From Forficula auricularia (taxonomy: Eukaryota > Arthropoda > Insecta > Dermaptera > Forficulidae), in contig JALMQS010000881.1 in NCBI GenBank assembly GCA_024734495.1, positions 62,001-126,000 of the forward strand: 64,000 nucleotides of DNA. Reading direction: 5' to 3'. How positions within the stretch are numbered: the stretch's first letter is position 1; each line of letters begins with the position of its first letter. A program made the translations under genes and the position numbers. Shown here in pieces: positions 40,901 to 52,900 of the stretch. Below the pieces are notes generated by a model. The model had not been told where the DNA came from. It saw nothing but the letters and a program-made list of their open reading frames with translations, and did not search any database.

Positions 40901-43900
40901 TCATTTCTGTAGCTGTGTCAGGACGAAAATGAGGTGGAAACTTTTAAGAGACTATGTATTTTCGGGAGTTTACAGGTATACATTTGGAGTGTGATTTTTT
41001 AAGAGGAATAAAATTTTTGGACCGAGACGCTGCCCACTAGGGCACCAGCCCGGAGGGCCGAGCTTCGAGGGCGTGCCGAAGGCACGCACGAAAAGCTCAT
41101 ATAATATATTAATCTTTATTCATCACTATACAGTCTGGATGACCCTCTTCACTATTTTTAGTTTAATATATATTATATGAAACCAGCTGCGAAGCCCGAC
41201 TTTGGCGGGCATCTTGTTGGCCAGGAGGCTACGCCTAATTTTAAGGTCGTTCCACACAATCCACACAAAAAGTTTTAGTCTCGTAACCACTCTATACATA
41301 CGAACGGTGCTAAAATTTTAGGTTATGTTTTTTAACGTGACTGTACTTTTCACACTACTATATCCTCTTTATGAATGGATCGTTTCTAAGCCATTGATTT
41401 TATACCCCCTCCACTAAAAATAATCGCCCAAATATGTTTTTTATTTTTTATCAAAACTTACGAGGTAAATAATTTCAATTTTTTTTTAAGTTACTCCGAA
41501 TGTATTATTCTAACAAATATTAGCTTTCCATCAAGATGGTGAAAGTCCTTCAATGAAAAAAAATAAAATAAAGATCATTTTCCCACCCTTTCCCAATCTA
41601 CCATATGAAAAAAAATTCATTTTTAATTGCAATTATTTCATGTTTCGTGTGGTAAATCGTTTTCAAATTTTAACATTATGTTTATTATGCTTTTAATGAC
41701 TTATATTCCAAGTTTCGAAGACTTCTTGAATTTTTCCATTTGGGAAAGAACTACCTTAATAGATTTTTATTTGTCACGAACTATTAGTGTTTTTTAAAAT
41801 TATAAAAATCTCGCCGGCGTCGTCGTCGCACAAGCGGAATATAAAAAGTATAGATTGCTAATTTTAATAAATTTTATTTAACATGAACTATTTATTGGGT
41901 TTTAAAATTAAAAAAATCACGCCGGCGCACACATGCGGATTTTCAAATTTTCTCATTCAAATCCCCAATAATCGAAGTCAACATTAACAGTCACGTGACT
42001 TAATTTTTTTTTGAATTTGATTGGTTTCTAACATTCATTGTTGGTCAGTATAATATTTTTAACGAATGTTTTAATTACTACCCTCTATAACAAAGTCTCG
42101 TCTACTGAACAAAAAATAATCAAAGATTAATATTGAGGGTTTTTTAAAAAAATATTGTCGCGCTTTAAAACTATTTAGTGTAACTTTTATCATGGATTGT
42201 GATCCTAGGGGTATGTATCTGTGTATTTTGAATGTATTTACTTTTTTCTCAGTTTAATTATAAAAACCAGAATAAAACTAATTTATAAGTCAAATTTTAA
42301 ATTATAAATTCATTAGAATCAAACAAGCACGGCGGAACTATTTTAGGCCAGGAGGGTCAAAACTTGGAAAGTGATGTAGGCCTACCGGGGGTCTGGGGGA
42401 CTCCCCCATAAAATTTTGAAACAAATTGGTATAATTTAACCCATTTCTAAGCAGTTTGTAGCTGTGGTTCTACTGAAAACTTAAAGGAAAAGCTGTTTTT
42501 GGGTAAAGTAACGGTAAAATTTCTTTCTTTAAGAGGTCCGCTGACCCCTTGACCCCACGGTTCCGCCGTCCCTGGAATCAGACTACTTTGCCAAGTTTAT
42601 AATAAAGTTATATATCTTAGCTCAGGGTTCTTCAACCTTTGTCATCCACGGTAGCCTTTTTTGAGATCATTTTTTATGGAACCCTTTGTTCAGTAAAACA
42701 CCCAGATTTGATTTTAAGGGGGGGGGGGATTGTCGTATTACTACATATTACATGTTATGAACAAGGTGCGTCTCTGCCTTTGTTATAAAGATATAAATTT
42801 GTATTTATTCAAACAAAAAGATAAATATTCTATAAAAAATAATTTTTAAGAAAAAAATAAAACCGACTTCAAAAAAATTAAATGCAACAAATAAAATACA
42901 CTAAAAGGTATAAAATAATTATTATCTTATTTAGTTACAACTAAACGACGAAATATTAACATGAAATTACTTTTTGAAGTCGGTGCCAAACAAACTATAC
43001 CTCTAAGCGAGTGTACCCGCCAAACGTAGCTACTAAGAAAGATCCGTCGAGTGCGATTCATAAAAAGTATATGTTTGGCACCGACTTCAAAAAGTAATTT
43101 CATGTTAATATTTCGTCGTTTAGTTGCAACTAAATAAGATAATTATTTTATACCTTTTAGTGTATTTTATTTGAAAGTGCCTGTCGTCTGATTGGCCATC
43201 CCAGGTTCTCCATTTATTTGTTAGTGGTAAAAAGCATTTACTTTGCGACATACAACCGGCCCTAACTCACAAATAACTGTCCATCATATTAAATAAATTA
43301 TGTTCATCATTTCATTTTATCTTCAGCCAATGTTCTCCTGAAGATGAGTTAAGAGCTAGAAATATATAGAGTAAACTTAAAAAATCTTTGTATTTTAATT
43401 TTTTCACCTTTTGAAACACCACCAACTCCAACCTAATTTAATTTTAACAATGTTTCACTATAAACCAACACCGCGTACCCTAAATTTGATTCATACTAGT
43501 ATATATTTATATACTAGTATGGTATATTCATAATAAGTATCGGTACTTTTTATTGTTTTAATAGTAGAAAATAGTATGGCAGTGTTTCTCAATATTTTTG
43601 TATTTGCGTCCCCTTTTTCGATTTCGACATCGTGCATTTCTAAAATCCCTGCTAAAATAGTAATAGTGCTTTTCAGAAAAACCCTACTTCTGGAATTTGA
43701 TATCTCATGTATTTTGGAAGTTATAAGACAAGGAACCATCGGTATCCGAGTCTGACTATCACTTGGCTTATTGTTTGTCTTCGAATCAATATATAGCTAG
43801 TTTTTTTAAGTATATTTCTTTCCTCCCCATTCATTTATTTCATGTCTCACAAGTAGTTGTACGCTTTTGTTAATTTTTGGAAGTTTTTAGTACCTAGTGT

Positions 43901-46900
43901 TCTTTGTTTGGTTTAATCTGAATTCACCTAACACGGCACTTATCGGGGCCTACCTCTGTATATATTTTTAAATGTATACCTATCTACTTAATTCCTTCAA
44001 ACAAAAGACGAATTCTTCGATTTATTAAATCTGCCTCTCTGGGCAATAAACTTTTTTTTTTAATTTTACCTGCAACTTTCTTTAGGTTTTGAAGCTGAAG
44101 AATTCTCAATTTAAATAATTATAATAAAAAAAAAAAAATTCGCTAAATGAAAATTAAAAATAATTTCGTGTTTCATTATAATTTAAAATTTCTTTCTTCC
44201 AAGAAAAGTTAACTTTTTTTTGTTTATTTCTTTGGTTTGCGATAATAATACTAATAATATATCATAATGACTCTGTTGGTCAAGTTCATTCACCAGATAA
44301 ATTCAAATGAGCTGATGCTAGAACAAGGTCAAGATAATTTCTATACGAGATCTTATCCAATCAAAAGGTTCGCTCTCGAATGATGATAGTGATTAGAAAT
44401 ATTAACTTTTTGGTATGTTATTATTTTTTTTGAAAAAGTATTAACTTTATTGAAAAAAAATCGTATTTTCTGTTCACACAAAAATATTAATTCATGGATA
44501 ATTATATTTGATTTAAATTTATTCATAAGAAATGTATAAATTGTTAAGAAAATTGCGATAAAATTGAATCTTAATTCATTATTTCTAAATAAAAATTAGT
44601 TATGTACTTCAGATTAATTAGCATTATAACAACTATTTAAGTCCTAATTATGTACATTGACTAAGTAGTATTAATCGAGCAAAAAAATAAGCGAAACTTG
44701 CTGCTAAGATCTATGAAAAGGTAATATTTCTAGATATTTAATGTGTTTCACACAGACCCCATTTTACCATTTTAGACCCCGAGATATTTTTATTTATTTA
44801 TTTACTTAGATAATTTTACGGACTAGTAGTCCACTTACAAAATTTGACACAAATCTATCAAAGAATCTAGGACTTCGATGATTTTATTTTTGAAACTTAC
44901 CCCTTCTCTTGGACCCTAAAGAAAATTCACATATCTTTTTAAATATAAGATCCTTTTAATAGAAAATTTCAGTTTTCTTGGTTTGAAATTTGTTAATTTC
45001 AATTTCTTAAGAATCCCACCCCTCTAATTTTAGATGTTATATTTCATCTAAAATTTAATCATCACTTATATATTCTCTTAAAATACCATTGATATCAAAA
45101 CATTATATCACTCATTTTTTTACTTTACCATACAGGGTATGGTCAAGTATTGTAAATGAAAAAAGTGTTTTTTGCTTCTTTTTTTCTAAATATCTAAAAA
45201 ACGGTTGAAACTATTTTGATTAAAAAAATTGAGCACAACCATGGCATTTCGGTCTACAAAAAATCCCTAATAAGTGAACATCGAAAAAATATATTTTTCG
45301 AGATAATAATTGTTTTGTCAAATGTATGTTAGTTTGTTAGTCTTTTCGTTACCAAATTTTTTTTATCAAAACAGTTTTATTCGTTTTTGAGATATGTAAA
45401 GAAAATGAAACTCTTCATGCACGAATACATCAGCTATCAAGCTTGGTAAAATAAAAAGTATATATTTTGAATTTAAATTTTTTTAACAAATTTGCTTAAA
45501 TCGAATTTCATTTTTCATTAGAATGAATTAAATGAAAAATTTGAAAACTCACAGACTAATAGACTTTTTGACAAAACAGTTATTATCTCGCAAAATATAA
45601 TTTTTCCGATGTTTACTTTTTTGAGACTTTTTTGTAGACCGAAATACTATGGTTGCGACTTAATTTTTTTAATCAAAATAGTTTTCAGCCGTTTTTTGAG
45701 AAATTTCGAAAAAAAGAAGGACAAAAAACAATTTTTTCATGCACGATTACAATACTTGGTAAAGGAAAAAAGAATTTTGGTTTGGTAATAAAGATCATTG
45801 TTCGACTATCAGACGAATATTTCTCAACAGTTAAAGAAAATATAATAATTCTCTTATTGAAAGCAGAGAGCCAAGAACCGAAGGCACTCAAGGCTTCATT
45901 GATAGACAACAAACGAAAGATTCTTGAGAAATATAATCTTACAGAATCATAGAATAAAAAATTATTTGAAAGTTGAAAGTAAAAGTGACAATTCAGAAAC
46001 AAGGAATAATTTTAATTTCATATATAAACCAAGGATGTTATGAACTATAGGTATTTTATATTAAAATTCAAATTTTTATTTAAATCACACATAATTAATT
46101 ATAATTAATCATGTGTAATTTAAAAAAATGCAAATTTTAATCAAATTAATCACAAAAATAAAACACAAAGAGAAACAAAGAGGCTGTCCTCTGCTTGATG
46201 CAAATAAACATACACCCATATATATCGAGATGATATATATGTGTGTATGTTTATTTGCATCAAGCAGAGACAACCTCTTTGTTTCTCTTTAGTGAATCAA
46301 CAACTCTGCTACTCTCGGCAAAACAAAAACTTTTCAATTATACAAAAATAAAAGCTTCATTACTAATATAAATATTATATCGTATGTTCTTGGAAAGAAA
46401 CTAAATATTTTCGAATTCGGCAGTGTATTGCAAATTTAAACATTATAGATATTTGAATTTATTTGAATTTGGTTTATGTGGTACACATTTTTAAAAAATT
46501 GCTGTACTAGATGCTTCAAAAACAACATATCTATTCGTTAAACGAAATAATTATTTTCGAGGCGTGAACCGCAATTGGAATTAGATCTACACCTTCTTTT
46601 GAATTATTTGGAATTACTTTGGAATTCATTAGTTAATCTAAATATTGTCTTCTACTTGAAAATGAAAGTGGAAGTAGGTGTACACGATTTTAGGTCGCGG
46701 TTCACCCCTCGATTATTTTTATTATTATGTCCAGAGTACCTACCATTTTCCCCTAATATTATGTTAAAATTGGAGTAACTAAGAAAATCGCAATAAACTT
46801 GAAGTAAGGTAATATAACTCAGAGACTCTAGGTCACCCAGTATACGAGGAGTTAGTTCAATTTTACCATCGGTTGTATATTTTATATCGGTGGCCTTACC

Positions 46901-49900
46901 GATTATGATAAATATAACTTTTTATTATTTTGTTTACGAACGTTTAACTTAAGTTTAATCGGAAGCACTTTATTTATAAACTAATTGAATATAAAGTGAT
47001 ATAAAAGAATCTTTAACCTTATCCTTGAAAACTATAAACACACTCAGGTATAGTAAACAGTAGGTATAATATGTACGTCTCATCTTATAAATCATAATAT
47101 CATATCCAATATAGTGTAAATAAAATCTTTTCATAATTACTTTTTTACCGCACTTTAATGAGTGTGCAAGTATAAGATCAAATTTTATTATAGTTTTTAT
47201 CAGTAATGAAGTTGTTGAAGGTTTTATTTTTGTGATTAATTTGATTTAGGTAGTTTTATTGTATTATTTATTCGTGTTCAATAAATAGTTATAATTAATT
47301 ATGTGTGATTTAACTAAAATGTTCTTAAAAAATAATAAATAATATATATGAATAGCTCAAGGGCGCCTACGCTATCCAGGTAGGTATATCATAATATATA
47401 ACGTTCAGAGATAAGGAAAAGTGTTTTTTTAAAGTAAAATATTATTCACCATAGAAAAATACCAGTGCAGTGTAGAACATGATCAGCTATTTAAAGTCTT
47501 AATCTATCACGGTTTAGATAACCGGGGTAAATTATCTCAATTAGAATTAAAATGAAGGTCTTGAGAGTAATGAAATGTCAATAATATATAAATAAAATTG
47601 TTTAAAAATTTATTAGAGCCTGAAGGATTGACACCTCTTGAACTTTGACCTGACACTGAACTTATTAAATTTCAGAATAAAGTACTTCTAACATTTTTTG
47701 GATGTCAATAGCTGTAAAGACTTTCAAATAAGCTGACTTGTTCTGATGTGGCCATCCACTTGACATTACCATACAACCTGGCCCCTAAAATTATTTATAA
47801 TCATGTAGGGGGGATTAGTTTTTGCATTTTTATACTTCTGGTGTCCCACTGATTATGTATACAAAATTTGGTTGAGTTTGGTAAATGGCCAAGATTTTCA
47901 ATTTTTGACCCCCCCCCCCATTTTGGGCGGTTAGTTTTTGTATTTTTATACTTCATGGGGTCCACTGATTATGTATACAACATTTGGTTGAGTTTGGTAT
48001 ATGGCCAAGATTTTCATTTTTTGACCCCCCCCCACCCCCCATTTTAGGCGGTTAGTTTTTGCATATTTAGACTTCTGGGGGTCCACTGATTATGTATACA
48101 AAATTTGGTTGAGTTTGCTCAAACGGCCTAGATTTTTAATTTTTAACCCCCCTCAACCCCCCTTAATTTTGGGTCGATATGCTCCAAAATCTAATCAGCT
48201 CTTAATCTCAATGGACTAAAACTACGTGTGAAATTTGGTTTGGTATTCTCACTAGTTTTTGAGCTAGCTCGTCCACAAAAATTTGGTAACGCACGGACTA
48301 ACTAAAATAACTAACTAACAGACTAACAGACATTTTGACAAAACAATTATTATCTCGAAAAATATAATTTTTCGATGTTCACTTATAAGAGCTTTTTTGT
48401 AGAGCGAAATGCTATGGTTTCGCTCAATTTTTTTAATCAAAATAGTTTCGGCCGTTTTTGAGATATTTCGAAAAAAAGAAAGAAAAAACCACTTTTTTCA
48501 TGCACGAGTATGCAAAAGTAAAAATTGTACAGGGGAAAGTGATAATACTTCTGCCGTTTCCAACAACCTATCTTTGAGAACAAGGATCCACCCGTGACTA
48601 CAAATGTTCCTTTTTTTTGTATAAAATCTTCTTCCATCAATATCATTAAAAAAAATCGATTTTCCTTTTGAATTCATGAATTTCACTAAAAGTACCTATC
48701 AGGTAAATCGAACCCGTACAATTAGATTTCTGAAACATAATTAAATTGAACCAGTGCCGAGAATATGTTTTTTTTCAATGATTTTGATCACGTTAAAAGC
48801 TGAAACCGTTTGATTCAGGTAAATCAAGGGTTAAATGTATAGAAATTGGCTGAACCCTGAAAATCTATCCCACTTGTTTTGACAATTAAGAAACCCGAAT
48901 TTTGATATTATTGTCACAACAATGAAACAACGTTATTTCTCCAATATCTGAAGAGAAAATATTTTTAAATTTGCAAACAAGTATTTTAAGCTAATACCTC
49001 TTAATTGACAACAACACCCTAACTTAGAAAAAAAAATTCCGAAGCCATGCTATGTAATCATATTGAGGCTTCATCTTAAGAGGAAGCAATTTTTATAAAT
49101 TAAATTAAATAAAGAATAAGTTTTAGAGCTGGAACTTGCTAGGATTAGAGCTTATATTTCTGGTTTGAAGCTCTAATCAACTGAATTACTGATCTTGCAA
49201 CCCAAAAACCAATCCCAAATGACTTTATGAAGATAGCAATATATTTAAATTTTATTTGTTTTCTTAGAAAGACGGATTTGTAAAAGAAATAAATAGGTTA
49301 TAATGAAAGGCAGTCCATAAATTATTTAAATTTTATTCAATTTCCGACGTTTCGGAGACTTTTTTCTCTCCTTCTTCATGGTAATATTGTTGCTATCACT
49401 GAAAAAATGGGAACCGAGTTATACCCACCTATCAATAACCATTCAATACCCTGAAGAAGGAGAGAAAAAAGTCTCCCAAACGTCGGAAATTGAATAAAAT
49501 TTAAATAATTTATGGACTGGCTTTAAATTATAACCTATTTATGTAATATATTTAATTTAATTTTGTATTTTTTCTTTATTTTATTCTCGAACGAGCCGTT
49601 CAAATTGCCTGTGTCTATTAAACTATAATTAAATATATCTCAATTAAGCACATCACCTTAAATGGCTTGTACCAGTGTCTATAAAATATCTTCTTTATTT
49701 TTCTAATTTAATACGCTACAATTTAATTATTAGTAGAGATTCGTGGCATCTTATAAATCACAATATCTAGAATATTCCAGATTATTCCTTTCATAATTAC
49801 TTTTTTTATTGCACTTTAATGAATGTGCAAATTTAAGATCAAGTTTAGTATTGCTATTAGGAAATAATAAATAATGTAAATGAATACCTCAAGGCCGCCC

Positions 49901-52900
49901 TCGCAATCCTGGGTAAGGAGCGTGAACGTTCCGTAGTCGGCATGTTCCCCACATCGGGTGGTGCCGGGTGCAGGGGGAGCCCCGAATGGGGGATAATACA
50001 TGAGACGCATGCACGTCTCATTGTCCTCTTCGAAGATATGCGAATGCGTCTTGAGGAAGTAGTCAGCAGGTAGCTCTGTACAGAGGGCGAATACTAGATT
50101 AGGAGACCGTTCAGGCTCAGTGCTATTTCCACAGATTACTTGCCGATTTCCAAAATTTTGCATAATAATTGACTTTTTATTTATTTATTTTTTTAATTGC
50201 CAAAGGAGGTTAGAGTAAATGACCTAGATGATTTTAGTGAATTGGACTACCTATGATGAAATTAGAAAATTATTTAAAATTTTCTAGTAATGAATTTTTT
50301 TATACGTTCTTCTTCCAATTATTTTCAAATGATAATGGCAGGATTGTGCCCCCTATTTGATAATACAGGGTGGGGCATGAAGATCTACCACATTTTGAAG
50401 AGGTATAAAAATTGAAAAAATTTAACTAGAAAAAAACTTAATATATTTTTGAAAAGAACATTAAATAATTTTTTTTAATGTGTTTTAAACATTATCAGTC
50501 AAAAAAAAGGGGGGGAGTCAAAAATGAAAATTCTAGCCCTTTCGACCAAACTCAACCAAATTTTGTATACATATTCTGTGGGCCTCAAAAAGGCTAGAAA
50601 TGCAAAAACTAACCACCCAAAATGGGGTGGGGGGGTGGATGGAAAATGAAAATTCTAGCCCTTTTGACCAAACTCAACCAAATTTTGTATACATATTCTG
50701 TGGAACCCCAGAAGGCTAGAAATGCAAAAACTAACCAAATTTTGTATACATAGTTTGGTCAAAAGGGCCAGAATTTTCATTTTTTCCCTTCCCTTCCATT
50801 TTGGGTGGTTAGTTTTTGCATCTCTAGCCTTCTGGGGGTCCACAGAATATGTATACAAAATTTGGTTGTTTTTGGTCGAAAGGGCTAGAATTTTCATTTT
50901 TTCCCTTCTCTCCCATTTTGGGTGGTTAGTTTTTGCATCTCTAGCCTTCTGGGGGTCCACAGAATATGTATACAAAATTTGGTTGAGTTTGGTCGAAAGG
51001 GCTAGAGTTTTCATTTTTGATCCCCCCCCCTTTTTTTTTCGTCTGATATAATGTTTAAAACACAATAAAAAAAAAATTATTTTATGTTCTTTTCAAAAAT
51101 ATATTAAGTTTTTTTCTAGTTAAATTTTTTCAATTTTTATACCTCTTCAAAATGTGGTAGATCTTCATGCCCCACCCTGTATTATCGAATAGGGGGCACA
51201 ATCCTGCCATTATCATTTGAAAATAATTGGAAAAAGAACGTAGGAAAAAATACATTACTAGAAAATTTTAAATAATTTTCCAATTTCATCATAGATAGTC
51301 CAATTCACTAAAATCATCTAGGTCATTTTTTATACCTCTTCAAAATGTGGTAGATCTTTATGGCCCACCCTCTATAATAATATGAATAGCTTAATCTTTA
51401 TATAGATGCAAATCTAACATACCTACAATAAAATACATGTTTTATTTAATTTATTTATTTTTACATTAAGTTTATTCCATTTTTTGTTTGTTTGTTTGTT
51501 TGTTTGTTAATGAGAAACCCACCAAAACTTTCCACGCAATATTTCCGTCATTAATAAGCACATTAATTTGAAAACTTGTACGTATATTATAGACGTACAA
51601 ACGATTAACATAAATACTCTGTCATTTTAAGCTTATAAAGTTTAGAGTAATTAAAAAAAAAATAATAATAAAAAGGTAGGTCACGGTTACCCTTGACAGA
51701 GACATGAAGATGCGCTCATACTTTTATAATTTCAACATAGGGTGGTCTATCACGAATAAAATTTTCCAGATTAATGATCTCTTCAATTAAGTCCCATCAA
51801 TTTAGTATATTTGAAGGTGTAATTGAATTTAGTTCTATTTATATAACTATTACCTATTCCAACATAAAATTTATTGACCATCTTACTTCATATGAAGATA
51901 TAAAAAGTTATTATCGATTTATATTTATATCGATCTAATATCCAACTATGCAAGGACACATTTGCTAAAATTAGAAAAAACAGGTTTTTGAAAAATTGTA
52001 TATATATAAATAAATATAAGTATATATACATATATTTTTAATTAATTCACGTATACAATAAACCACTTAGTTTAAATTTCCCCACCTTTGTTTTCGCGAT
52101 GTTTTATCGATAAAACTAAGACTAGAGTCACGATCCTCGAAAGCTTAAGGAATTAAATAGCTATGATATAACTAGAAACTTTTTTCAATATTATCTAAGA
52201 CTGGATTGGAAGAAATTGTATAAAGAATTAATTACTTATTATATATATTTTTTTAATATTAAATTCCTAGATAATCGTATATGACATGGCTTATCATAGA
52301 CCAAAGTATCATCAATAATATTCATTTCCACCAAAAGTTGTGGAAGGTAAATTTTGAATATTTTTCAAATAAAATTTTTAAAATTTGTTGTTTTTTATAA
52401 AGAGTCAAAAGACCAATATTAAAAAACTATGAAGTCAATGATGCATCACGATTCGTTTGTTAGAAAATAAAATTCTTAATATCAAAATTTTTATTCAACC
52501 AATAAATAATGTTTGGGCAATTGTGTTCAAGATTAGTGCTTATAAAAAATGTTGATATTAAATTAAGAAGTGAATTTAATTATTTAGGAAACAAATATAA
52601 GATTTTAGTAGAAATATGTTTACGTTGCATATCAGAGGGTTTCGTCCCCTTGGGAATCGCACCCAAGCGCCAACCAGCTTTCCGGGCCCTTAGCCAAACC
52701 CTTAAGACAAATCTCTCTCTAAGATGCAACATATATAAGAAACAAAGCTACAGATTTTTCACTTCTTTTAATTCGAAGGGAATTGAAAGGAGTGCAAAAT
52801 CTGTAGCTTTATTTCTTATATATGTTGCATCTTAGAGAGAGATTTGTCTTATAGTCCATGAGCTGGTGAGACATTTTTGAGTACGGATTTGACCCAACTA

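Noticed and set aside
45653..45952. 99-residue ORF with a plausible hydrophilic tail
   Set aside because: The first third is a TTTACCATACA-type repeat and the rest has no recognised motif; could be chance.
50655..51065. Two ~110-136-residue ORFs on opposite strands
   Set aside because: Both are readings of the GTATACA tandem units inside a palindrome; the repeats in the peptides equal the DNA repeats.
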